DNA from: JALHMQ01 sp037441125
GTDB lineage: Bacteria; Pseudomonadota; Gammaproteobacteria; Burkholderiales; Burkholderiaceae_F
Reading direction: 5' to 3'
NCBI GenBank assembly: GCA_037441125.1
Contig: JBBIST010000005.1
Location: 1 to 64,000, forward strand
Length of the DNA: 64,000 nt
Below the pieces are notes generated by a model that was not told the DNA's origin, ran no database searches, and saw only the letters and a program-made list of their open reading frames with translations. Both the position numbers and the translations under genes were made by a program. Of this stretch, positions 22,207 through 31,500 are shown in pieces (the first letter of the stretch is position 1; the number at the start of each line of letters is the position of its first letter).

Positions 22207-24347
22207 AAGCCGCGTCCGGCCCGCTGTTGTGGATCGCAGCGGCTTGTGCCGGCGCGCTGCTGCTGCTGCTGGTCGCCGCAGCGCTCTTCAGCGTCAGCTT
22301 GCCGGCGGACGAATGGGCGGCGCTGCGCGCGGCGGCGGCGCAGGCCGCGCCGGTCCTTGCGTATGGCACGGCGATCCTGCTGGTCGTCGTCGGCGCGGCC
22401 GCACGCTGGCTGTATCGCCGCTATCCGCTGGCGGCGCGGCAGCTGGCCGAGCAGACGCGCGTGCTGCTGGCGGCCAATCCGGATCACCGCGTCGCCGCCG
22501 GCGGCGCGCCCGAAATCGGCGCCGTGGCCGCAGCGATCAACCAGCTCGCGGCGCGCTACCGGCACAGCGAACTCGAATTCGACGCCAAGAGCGCCGAGGC
22601 GCGCACGCGCGTCGAGGAGGAGCGCGACCGCTTCGCGGCGCTGATGTCGGAGCTCACCGAAGGCGTGCTCGTGTGCAACGCCGACGGCCGCATCCTGCTG
22701 TACAACGCGCGCGCCGCGGCGCTGCTCGGTCAGGCCTCAGACGGCGCCGGCAACTACGCGCCGATCGGGCTTGGTCGCTCGGTGTTCGGTCTGATCGAGC
22801 GCGAGCAGGTGGCGCACGCGCTGGACAAGATTCACCAGCAGTTCGCCGGCGCCGTCGAGCGCCCGCACGCGAGTTTCGTCACCGCCGCCGCCGGCGGCCG
22901 CGCGCTGCGCGTGCGCGTGACGCCATTCCTGTCGGGCGCCGAGCGGCAGGTCGCCGGCATGGTGTTCACGCTCGACGACGTGGGCGGCCTGCTCGGGCGC
23001 GAAGGCCAGCGGCTGAAGCTGCTGCAGTCGATCGCCACCGGCGTGCGCGCGCCGGTGGCCAATGTGCGCGCGGCGGCCGAGAGCCTGGTCGCCTCAGCCG
23101 ACATGCCCGAGCCGCAGCGGGCGCAGTTCGTCGACATCATCGCCGCCGAGGCGCGCGTGCTGACCGAGCGACTGAACGCGGCGCTGGCCGATTACGCCGA
23201 TGCGCTGAAGGGCAGCCTGACGCTGGACGACATGCACGTGGCCGACCTGCTCGCGGTCGTGCGCCGCCGGCTCAGCGACACGGTGGGCGTTGTTGCCGAC
23301 GTCGAGCCCTGCGGCTCCGAGCTCTGGGTACGCGTCGACAGCTTCGCCATCGTGCATGCCTTTGCTTCGCTCGCCGCGCGCGTGCGTGCCGACTACGGGG
23401 TACGGGTGTTTCGCCTGCGTGCCGCCGCGCACGGCCGCTTCGCCGAGATCGACCTCGTCTGGCTCGGCACGATGGTCGCCAGCGACGTCCTGCTGCTGTG
23501 GGAGAACGAACCGCTGGCGAGCGGCGCCGACGAATCGCCGCTGACGCTGAAGGACGTGCTCGAGCGCCACGGCGGCGAGGTCTGGTACAAGGCCGATCGG
23601 CCGCGCCAGACGGCCTGGTTTCGCTTTTTGCTGCCGCTCAGCGAGCCGGCCGCCGCCGTGGCGCCGCGGGCGCAGACGGTGGCGGCGCGGCCCGAGTACT
23701 ACGACTTCGACCTGTTCGAGCGCGTCGACACGCGCGGCGAGCTCGGCGAACAGCGCCTCGCCACGCTTGCTTACACGGTCTTCGACACCGAAACCACCGG
23801 ACTGGAGCCGTCGGCCGGCGACGAGATCATCTCGATCGGCGCGGTGCGCATCGTCAACGGCCGCCTGCTCAAGCACGACGTGTTCGAACAGCTCGTCAAC
23901 CCGCGCCGGTCGATCAGCCGCGAGTCGACGTCGGTGCACGGCATCGACGCGCGCGCGCTCGCCGGCCAGCCGACGATCGAGGAGGTGCTGCCGCGCTTGC
24001 ACCGCTTCTGCGAGGACACGGTGCTGGTGGCGCACAACGCCGCATTCGACATGCGCTTCCTGGAGATCAAGGAGGCGAAGGCGGGGGTGCGCTTCGCGCA
24101 GCCGGTGCTCGATACGCTGCTGCTGTCGGCGATCGTTCATCCGAGCCAGGACGACCATAATCTCGATACGCTCGCCGAGCGGTTCGGCGTGCGCGTGATC
24201 GGCCGCCACACGGCGCTGGGCGACGCGCTCGTCACCGGCGAAGTGTTTCTGCGCCTGCTGCCGCTGCTCGCCGAGCGCGGCATCGTCACGCTCGGCCAGG
24301 CGCTCGAAGCCTCGCGCGCGACCTACCTCGCACGGTTGCAGTACTGA
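22143..24347 (+). CDS. Membrane PAS / degenerate kinase / DEDDh 3'-5' exonuclease fusion
   Basis: A 734-residue protein counted from ATG 22143; GTG 22203 is an equally good start that removes 20 repeat-encoded residues. Two helices lie at about 24-50 and 70-90, then a HAMP-like stretch and a PAS-like domain at 155-280 (ALMSELTEGVLVCNADGRIL). Residues 290-505 resemble a histidine kinase, but the H-box position reads SIATGVRAPVANVRA, lacking the His, and the ATP-binding motifs are eroded. Residues 540-734 are a DnaQ-like exonuclease with all three motifs: VFDTETTG (Asp548), HNAAFDMRFLE, and HTALGDALVTGEVF. The protein probably cleaves nucleic acid or nucleotides under control of the sensory half. 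It lies in an operon-like run with the symporter kinase. Confidence 0.88.
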   Translation: MSPPGRPEGDRLPAQREGSPVKAASGPLLWIAAACAGALLLLLVAAALFSVSLPADEWAALRAAAAQAAPVLAYGTAILLVVVGAAARWLYRRYPLAARQLAEQTRVLLAANPDHRVAAGGAPEIGAVAAAINQLAARYRHSELEFDAKSAEARTRVEEERDRFAALMSELTEGVLVCNADGRILLYNARAAALLGQASDGAGNYAPIGLGRSVFGLIEREQVAHALDKIHQQFAGAVERPHASFVTAAAGGRALRVRVTPFLSGAERQVAGMVFTLDDVGGLLGREGQRLKLLQSIATGVRAPVANVRAAAESLVASADMPEPQRAQFVDIIAAEARVLTERLNAALADYADALKGSLTLDDMHVADLLAVVRRRLSDTVGVVADVEPCGSELWVRVDSFAIVHAFASLAARVRADYGVRVFRLRAAAHGRFAEIDLVWLGTMVASDVLLLWENEPLASGADESPLTLKDVLERHGGEVWYKADRPRQTAWFRFLLPLSEPAAAVAPRAQTVAARPEYYDFDLFERVDTRGELGEQRLATLAYTVFDTETTGLEPSAGDEIISIGAVRIVNGRLLKHDVFEQLVNPRRSISRESTSVHGIDARALAGQPTIEEVLPRLHRFCEDTVLVAHNAAFDMRFLEIKEAKAGVRFAQPVLDTLLLSAIVHPSQDDHNLDTLAERFGVRVIGRHTALGDALVTGEVFLRLLPLLAERGIVTLGQALEASRATYLARLQY

Positions 24348-24360
24348 AGCAAGGACGTCG

Positions 24361-25806
24361 ATGGCCGAGAACGACACGTCGATCGAACGCCGCCTGGCGG
24401 CCGAGCACAAGGCGCTCGCCTTCGCGCTGCGCGCGCTGCTGCGGCGCGCGCCGGTCGTGTGCGCCGAGACCGATACCGTTCGCGCCGCGGCGGCGCGCAT
24501 GCTGGCCGAGGGCGTGGGCAGCATCGTCGTCGTCGACGAGCGCCGGCGGCCGGTCGGCATCTTCACCGAACGCGACCTGGTCAACGTCGCACTCGAGGGC
24601 GCGCTCGACGGACCCATCGGCGCGGCGATGACGCGCGATCCGCTGGCGCTCGCGGCCGACACGCCGGCGTACGAAGCGGCGCTGGCGATGATCGAACTGC
24701 GCATCCGGCACGTGCTCGTGACCGAGGGCCAGGTGCTGGTCGGCGTCGTCTCCGAGCGCGACCTGTTTTCGCTGCAGCGGCTCGGGCTCGGCGAGCTGAC
24801 GATGGAAATCCGGCTGGCGCGCGGGATCGACACGCTCGCCCAGCTCGCCGCGCGCCTGCGGCGGCTCACCAGGCTGCTGGTCGACCAGGGCGTGGCGGCC
24901 GAGCCGTTGACGCTGTACGTATCGCTGCTCAACGACCGGATCTGCCAGCGCATCGTCGAAGTCGTGCGCAAGCGTCACGCCTGGGACCGGATCGCGTGGT
25001 GCTGGCTCGCCTTCGGCAGCGAAGGCCGGCTCGAACAGACCTTCGCCACCGACCAGGACAACGGCTTGCTGTTCGAGGCCGCCGCCGACGCACGCGAAGT
25101 ACGCGCGCAACTGCTGCCGTTCGCGCGCGCCGTCAACGAAGCGCTCGACGCCTGCGGCTACCCGCTGTGCAAGGGCAACGTGATGGCTTCCAACCCGGAC
25201 CTGTGTCTGTCGTCGGCCGAGTGGCGGGCGAAGCTGGAGGGCTGGCTTGCCAACTCGGATCCGAAAGCGCTGCTCGACGCGTCGATCTGCTTCGACTTCC
25301 GTGCGCTCGCCGGCGACGCGCGGCTGGCCGAGACCTTGCGCGACTGGTTCCTCGCGCGCACGCGCGCGCGGCCGAACTTTCTGCGGCTGATGGCCGAAAA
25401 TGCGCTGCAGGCGCAGCCGCCGCTCGCCAAGTGGCGCGATTTCGTCACCGAGGCCGACGGCACGATCAACATGAAGCTGTACGGCGTGCGCCCGTTCGTC
25501 GACTGCGCGCGCATCGTTGCGCTCGCGCACGGACTGCCGGCCACCGGGACGGCGGCGCGCTTTCGCGCCGCGGTCGCCGCCGGCGTCCTGCCGCAACGTG
25601 ACGCGCAAGCCACGGTCGCCGCGTTTCTCTACATCCAGCAGGTGCGGCTGCGCCACCAGGCGGCGCTGGAGAAGCTGACCGAGGAAAACGCCAACCGCAT
25701 CGACCCGAACCGCTTGAACGAGCTGGACCGCCGTACGCTGAAAGAAGCGTTTCGCCTCGAGCGCGACATGCAATCGCGGCTGGCGATGGACTATCAGCTC
25801 GGTTGA
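24361..25806 (+). CDS. CBS-domain DUF294 nucleotidyltransferase-like protein
   Basis: A 481-residue cytosolic protein. Two CBS domains at about residues 28-145 (VGSIVVVDERRRPVGIFTERDL, HVLVTEGQVLVGVVSERDLF) should bind adenine nucleotides. The DUF294 nucleotidyltransferase-like domain at about 165-300 has CWLAFGSEGRLEQTFATDQD, the GS-x-G-R-x-E-x-T-x2-DQDN pattern shared with the uridylyltransferase region of GlnD. A DUF294 C-terminal helical domain fills residues 310-481. No cyclic-nucleotide domain is present, unlike many family members. It starts 13 bases after the exonuclease gene and is the last gene of the run. The substrate is unknown; DUF294 and DnaQ-like exonuclease genes often occur side by side. 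Confidence 0.88.
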   Translation: MAENDTSIERRLAAEHKALAFALRALLRRAPVVCAETDTVRAAAARMLAEGVGSIVVVDERRRPVGIFTERDLVNVALEGALDGPIGAAMTRDPLALAADTPAYEAALAMIELRIRHVLVTEGQVLVGVVSERDLFSLQRLGLGELTMEIRLARGIDTLAQLAARLRRLTRLLVDQGVAAEPLTLYVSLLNDRICQRIVEVVRKRHAWDRIAWCWLAFGSEGRLEQTFATDQDNGLLFEAAADAREVRAQLLPFARAVNEALDACGYPLCKGNVMASNPDLCLSSAEWRAKLEGWLANSDPKALLDASICFDFRALAGDARLAETLRDWFLARTRARPNFLRLMAENALQAQPPLAKWRDFVTEADGTINMKLYGVRPFVDCARIVALAHGLPATGTAARFRAAVAAGVLPQRDAQATVAAFLYIQQVRLRHQAALEKLTEENANRIDPNRLNELDRRTLKEAFRLERDMQSRLAMDYQLG

Positions 25807-25836
25807 GTCAAGTCGATCTTCGGCGCTTACAGGCTC

Positions 25837-26790
25837 CTAGCGACCGGCCTCGAGCGCGCCCATCGCCATCGCCATCAGTTCCGAGATCCGGGTCGAGCAG
25901 CCGAGCGCTCCGCGCGTGCGCGCCTCCTGCATCTGCGCTTCAGTGCACGATCTGGTGTAGAAGATCACTCGCGTGCTGTCGCCGCGCTGGCGCAACTCGC
26001 GCAGCAGGTCGTAGCCGGCGCGCGGATTGCTGCCGCGGCCCATGTCCGAGATGATCAGGTCGTAGTCGGCGCCGCGCAGGCGCTGCAGCGCCTCTTCGGT
26101 CGACAGCGCCAGGTCGAAGCGGACATTGAACGCCGCCATCGCCTCGCGTTCGCGCAGGTTGTTGTCCGGCTTGTCGTCGACCCATAGGACGCGCGGCGCG
26201 CGCTGCGGCGCCGACGCCTCGGCCGAGGTCGCCGACGTGGCCGGCAGCGAGACGATGGCCGCCGGCTGTATCAAGTGCTCGGCCAGCATGCCAAGCCCGA
26301 CCAGCAGTCCCAGCGACACCGGCGCCCAGACCGGCCAGCGCCACGGCAGTCGCCGCGGCGAGGGCGCTGCGGCCACTGCGGGCAGCGGAACCGCGACTGC
26401 GCCGTACTGCGCCTGCTCTGCCGCGCGCGTCGGCGCCCGCCGCTCGGGTCGGGGCAGGACCGGCGCCAGCAGGCGGTAGCCCTTGCGCGGCACGGTCTCG
26501 ATGTAGCGCGGATCGTCGCTCGCATCGCCCAGCGCCTTGCGCAGTTGAGCCACGCCTTCGTAGACCGAACTCGGCGAGACGACGACGTCCGGCCACACGG
26601 TCTTCAGCAGTTCATCGGCGGTCAGCACCTCTCCCGGGCGCTGCGCCAGCGCCAGCAGCAGCCGCATCGTGCGCGGCTCGAGCTTGATCGTGGTCTCGCC
26701 CTGCGCGATGCGATCGAGGTCCGGGTCGACACGCCAGTCGCCGACCACGAACGGGCCGCTGGTGGAGACGGCACTGCGCACGTTCGGCAT
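25837..26790 (-). CDS. Winged-helix / membrane helix / receiver-like regulator
   Basis: A 317-residue protein with an unusual order of domains. Residues about 10-108 are an OmpR/CadC-type winged helix (RTMRLLLALAQRPGEVLTADEL, ETVPRKGYRLLAPV). A Pro/Ala linker leads to one transmembrane helix at about 150-172 (WPVWAPVSLGLLVGLGMLA). Residues 200-317 form a receiver-like domain (VLWVDDKPDNN, DLIISDMGRG with the acceptor-site Asp) in which the usual Lys-Pro is replaced by CSTRISEL. With one helix the receiver would lie outside the cytoplasm. I use ATG 26790; the frame stays open upstream to 27099 but encodes Arg-rich, non-family sequence. It is convergent with the DUF294 gene. Confidence 0.82.
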   Translation of the reverse strand: MPNVRSAVSTSGPFVVGDWRVDPDLDRIAQGETTIKLEPRTMRLLLALAQRPGEVLTADELLKTVWPDVVVSPSSVYEGVAQLRKALGDASDDPRYIETVPRKGYRLLAPVLPRPERRAPTRAAEQAQYGAVAVPLPAVAAAPSPRRLPWRWPVWAPVSLGLLVGLGMLAEHLIQPAAIVSLPATSATSAEASAPQRAPRVLWVDDKPDNNLREREAMAAFNVRFDLALSTEEALQRLRGADYDLIISDMGRGSNPRAGYDLLRELRQRGDSTRVIFYTRSCTEAQMQEARTRGALGCSTRISELMAMAMGALEAGR

Positions 26791-27134
26791 GGCAGCAGTC
26801 AGGGGCGCGGAACGACAACACCGCCACCGTAGTCCCGCAGCGCCCGGTCCGCAACGGCCGAGGCGGCCATCGGCGAAGCGCCTGTCTGACTTCCTTGCGT
26901 GACAGGTCATCGGACCGCTGCACGCTCCTGATCCGCTCGCGGCGCAGGTTGAGAAATCCTTAAGACCTCCTTCAGTGCGCGCTTGGGACTTTCTGCGCCC
27001 GGCGCGTGACCATCCGAATCCGCGTCCGCGGAAGTCGCCGGGCGGTGTTGCTGGCGCTGCACGGCTGCCGCGCTCGCATCCCGCGGGCCGCGCGGGCATG
27101 AGGTCCCGGGCGCCGAATCGACGAAGGAGTTGCC
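26791..27134. other. Divergent intergenic region (344 bp)
   Basis: This spacer separates the membrane-bound winged-helix regulator (left) from the LuxR-type gene (right) and should hold both promoters. I see an inverted repeat CCTGTC (26881-26886) / GACAGG (26901-26906) that could be an operator. An AT-richer patch lies at 26949-26965 (TTGAGAAATCCTTAAGA). No convincing -10/-35 pair is present on either strand. Confidence 0.4.
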
Positions 27135-28343
27135 ATGCGACACGCCGCCACGCCTGACCCCCGCACCGAGAGCGAGCGGGCGATCGAGCGCATCTACGAG
27201 GCCGCGCTCGACCCCGGCCGCCTGCCCGACGTTCTGGCCTCGATGGCCGCCGCCACCGGAGCCCTCGGCGGCATGGTCGGTATCTATGACCCGGTCGCCG
27301 GCGGCGGACACGCGCCGGCCACCCACGGACTCGACCCCAGCCTGCTCGAAGTCTACGAACGACGTTTCCAACTCAACCCGTGGACGCGCTGGGTCGCCCG
27401 ACAGGCGAAGGTCGGGCAGGCCGCCACCGGCGAACCTGACCTCGACATCGACCGGGTGGCGGCCGAAGACCCCGAGTTTCACGACACCGTGCTCAAGCCG
27501 CAGGGGATCGTCGCCCAGTCGATGTACCTGGTCCGGCGCGACGGCCGCTTCACAGTCGGCGTGCCGCTGATGTTCACCCGGCGCGGCCGCGCCGGCTCGC
27601 CCGCGGTGCAGCGCGAACACAACCGCTTCGGCCGCCATCTGCAGCGCGCCTTCGAACTGATGCGGCAGCTCGACACCCTGCATGGCCGCCTGCTGGCATC
27701 CGAGGATGCGCTCGACTGCGTGCGCTGTGCAATCTTCGTGCTCGATGCCCAGGCGGCGATCGAGTACGCGAACCGTGCCGCGCGCAGCCTGCTGGCCGCG
27801 GGCGACGGGCTGGTCAGCAGCGGTCGCACGCTCGGCGCCCGCCTCAACGGCGACGGTGCGGCGTTGCGGGCGCTGGTCGCCGGCGCCGCCGGCGGTAGCG
27901 GTGCTCGCGGCGAGCGCGCACAGGCTGCTTCGCTGAGCATCCAGCGCGGTGTCGACCGCCTGCCGCTGGCGGCCATCGCCGTGCCAGCGACACCGCGCCA
28001 GGGTCCGCTCGGCGAGGCGACGCGCCGCGTGCTGCTGTTCGTCGCCGACCCGGCGGCTCAGTGCGGCATCGCCCGCGAACTGCTGCGCGAAGCCTTCGAT
28101 CTCACCGAGCGCGAGATCAGCGTCGCGCTCGCCACCCTGCGACTCGGCAGCCTGCCCGCCGCCGCCGGCGAGCTGAGCATCGCGCTTACCACCGCGCGCA
28201 GCCACCTGCAGCACGTGTTCGACAAGACCGGCACGCGCAACCAGGTGGCGCTGGCGCAGATGCTGGCGGCGCTGGGGGCGCTGCCCGACGCCGGCGCTTC
28301 GAGCGACAGAAACGAACCGGCCCGCGGCCCGCGCTGCGCGTGA
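27135..28343 (+). CDS. LuxR-type helix-turn-helix regulator
   Basis: A 402-residue cytosolic protein. The C-terminal 65 residues form a LuxR/GerE DNA-binding domain (FDLTEREISVALATLRLGS, TTARSHLQHVFDKTGTRNQ). The N-terminal 200 residues match no domain I can name with certainty. A PAS-like segment lies at about 190-235 (CAIFVLDAQAAIEYANRAA). No receiver motif is present, so control by a ligand or partner is likelier than phosphorylation. The ATG at 27135 follows GAAGGAG at the right distance. A short inverted repeat CCTCCT/AGGAGG (28355-28360/28369-28374) follows the stop and could terminate transcription weakly. The adjacent lipoprotein gene is a possible target, by position only. Confidence 0.85.
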   Translation: MRHAATPDPRTESERAIERIYEAALDPGRLPDVLASMAAATGALGGMVGIYDPVAGGGHAPATHGLDPSLLEVYERRFQLNPWTRWVARQAKVGQAATGEPDLDIDRVAAEDPEFHDTVLKPQGIVAQSMYLVRRDGRFTVGVPLMFTRRGRAGSPAVQREHNRFGRHLQRAFELMRQLDTLHGRLLASEDALDCVRCAIFVLDAQAAIEYANRAARSLLAAGDGLVSSGRTLGARLNGDGAALRALVAGAAGGSGARGERAQAASLSIQRGVDRLPLAAIAVPATPRQGPLGEATRRVLLFVADPAAQCGIARELLREAFDLTEREISVALATLRLGSLPAAAGELSIALTTARSHLQHVFDKTGTRNQVALAQMLAALGALPDAGASSDRNEPARGPRCA

Positions 28344-28518
28344 AGTTCGGACGCCCTCCTTCGATCGTAGGAGGCGCGCTGCGCAGGCGCGAACTACCGT
28401 CCTGATCGAGACGTCGGCGCAGCGGCGCGTGCCGAAGCGAACGTCATCGATGCCCCACGGTATCGGGGGCAGGCAGCGAACGCGAAGGCGAGGCGGGCTC
28501 TTTCTGGAGGACACGACG

Positions 28519-31500
28519 ATGTCGACAGCCATGAAGCGGATCTTCCTTGCGACGTTCGTGTCCTTGGGCCTCGCTTCCTGCGGGGGCGGCGGCGACGGCG
28601 TAGGTCAGACGCCACCACCGCCGCCGGCGCCGACCGAGGCGCCGGTCACGGTCACGGCCGTCGATGGCAGCGGCACGCCGGTCGCCGGCGCCAGCGTAAG
28701 CGCGGTCGGCACCGGACGCTCGGCCACGACCGACGCCTCTGGCCGCGCGACGCTCGATCTCGCCTTCGCCGATGCGGTCAGTCTGCGCGTGGCGCGCGAC
28801 GGCTTCGCCGACAAGTTCGAGGTGCTGAGCGTGCCGGCCGGCACGCCGTCGCTCGACGTGGTCGCGATCCTTGGCACACGCGCGCCGGCGCAGACGATCG
28901 CCAACATCCAGGCGGGCGGCAGCGCTGCCGGCACCGACGGCGTCAAGGTGACCTTCCCGGCCGATGCGCTGGTCAATGCGCAGGGCCAACCGGTGACCGG
29001 CAGCATCGACCTGTTCATGACGCCGGTCGACGTCACGGGCCCGGATGTTGCGGCATTCCCCGGGCTGTTCGAGGGCGTCGACAGCGGCGGCCGTCGCGTG
29101 GCGCTGCTCAGCCACGGTGTCGCCGAACTCGTGCCGACACAGGGCGGCCAGCGGCTGAACCTCGCTCCGGGCAAGACGGCCACGGTGGAGATCCCGCTGT
29201 ACGCCGACGGCAATGCGGACGGCTCGCCGGTGCAGTTGGGCGACGTGATTCCGTTCTGGTCGTTGAACGAGGCCACCGGCGTGTGGACGCAGGAGGGCAG
29301 CGGTGAGGTGGTCGCGTCGAGCGGCTCGCCGACCGGCAAGGTGCTGCGCGCCGCCGTCACACACTTCTCGTGGTGGAACATCGACGTGCCGGCGCAGCGA
29401 CACGTCCTCAACCTCACCGTCGTCGGACCGGCCACGTGCATCCCGGCCGGCTCCGTCGCCGTGCTGCGCGGTTCGGTAGGCATCAACCGCCCGGCGCCCG
29501 GCACGCCACGGCCGCCGGTCAGCGGCATGGCGACCGTGTCCGTGCCGCTGCCGGTGGCGCTGTGCGCGACCGGGGTCACGCGGCAGATCCCGCTGCCTGC
29601 CGGCATCAACATCACGGTATCCGGTTCGGTCAACGTCGGCGGAACGACTTACTACGGCAGCATCACCGCCGGCGGCCCCGCGGGCGGCACGACCAACGCG
29701 ACCGTCACGCTGACACCCCTGACCAACCCCGCGCCAATCATCACCGCACCCGGCGGCGGCAGCGTCTTCACCGTCGGCGATCGCGTCGCCATCGCGGTCG
29801 AGGTGCTTGGCCCCGCGCCCGATCGGGTCGAGATTTTCGCCGGTCCGACGCGCATCGCGCAGATCAGCCCGGCGCGGCCGATCTACCGGGCCGACTGGGA
29901 TACGACCGGTCTCACGCCGGGGATGGTGGAGCTGCGCGCCGTGGCTTACCGCGGCATGGCGATCGGCTCGGCCACGCCGGTGATGGTGCAGATCGATCCG
30001 CCGCCGTCGCCGCCGGTCATCAGTGCCGACGTGCAGGACGTCACCGTGCTCGCAGGCGCGAACGCGACCTTCAGCGTCGCGGCGACCGGCACGTCGCTGC
30101 AGTACGCGTGGCAGCTCAGCCGCGATGCAGGCAGCACGTTCCAGCCGATCGGACCGAGCGCGCCGACGCTGACGCTGAACAACGTGCGCGGCAGTGACGA
30201 CGGTCAGCTCGTGCAGGTGGTCGTCACCAATTTCCTCGGCGCGGTCACCAGTCGCCGGGCGCGGCTCACGGTCAACGTGCCGCCGCAGGTCAGCGTGGCG
30301 CCGGCCACCGCCAACGCGGTTGCCGGCCAGTCGGTCATGTTCACCGCGACGGCCAGCGGCACCGCGCCGGTCGCGCTGCAATGGCAGCGCAGCAACGATG
30401 CCGGTGCCACCTGGAGCGACATCGCCGGCGCCACTGCTGCTGCGTATGCGTTCACGCCCACCTTGGGCGACAGCGGTGCAAGGCTGCGCGCGGTGGCGAC
30501 CAACGCGTTCGGCACGGCGAGCAGCAACGTCGCGACGCTCACCGTCACGCCGGCGCCGGAACCACCGGTGATCACCGCGCAGCCGCAGAGCCTGACGCTG
30601 GACGCGGGCCAGTCCGCCAGCTTCAGCGTCACTGCGACCGGCACCGCGCCGCTGGCCTATCAGTGGCAGCGCGCCGCCGGGCCGCAGGGCGCTTTCGCCA
30701 ATATCGCGGGCGCCACGTTGGCGACGTACACGATTGCGGCGGTCGGCGCCGGCGACAATGGCGCCCGCTTCCGCGCAGTGGTCACGAACGTGGCGGGGAC
30801 AGTCACCAGCAGCGAGGCCGCGCTGACGGTCAACTTCTTCGAGGCCCCGTTCGGCAACCGGATTGCCGCGAGCGACGAGCATGGCGTCGCGATCCGGGGC
30901 GACGGCACCGTCGTGGTCTGGGGGCGCAACGTCAGCCAGCACCTGGCGCCGCTGCCGGACCTGAACCTGACGACACCGACGGCGGTCGCGGGCCTGACCG
31001 ACGTGCGCAGCGTTGCGGCCGGCGGCAGCATCCAGTCCTTTGGTGACGCGTCGAGCTTCGCGCTGCGCCGCGACGGCACGGTCTGGGCCTGGGGTGCCAA
31101 TACGGGCGGCGTGCTTGGTGACGGCAGCGGCGTCGCCCGCCGCACCACACCGCAACCGATCCCGGGGCTGACCCGCGTCGTGCGACTGGCCGTCGCCGGT
31201 GCGACAGGCTACGCGCTGCGCGACGACGGCACCGTCTGGGTCTGGGGCACCGGTTCGTCCGGCGAACTCGGCCTCGGCGATACGCGCAGCTCTCAGCCGA
31301 CCCCGATCCAGGTGCCTGGACTTGCGAATATCGTGGCGCTCGACGCACAGGACCGTCTTGCCTACGCCCTGCGCGGCGATGGCGCGCTGCTCGGCTGGGG
31401 ACAAGGGATCAATCTGACGCTCAGCGGTTACGAGTGGCCGTCGGCGGGCGGGCAGCGGCTGTCGCCGACGCCGTTCCCGAGCACGCCGCTCGCCAACGTC

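Noticed and set aside
26791..27099. N-terminal extension of 103 residues on the winged-helix regulator
   Set aside because: The extra sequence is Arg/Gly/Cys-rich and unlike the family, and it would run through the promoter region of the divergent LuxR gene. The ATG at 26790 gives a normal N terminus.
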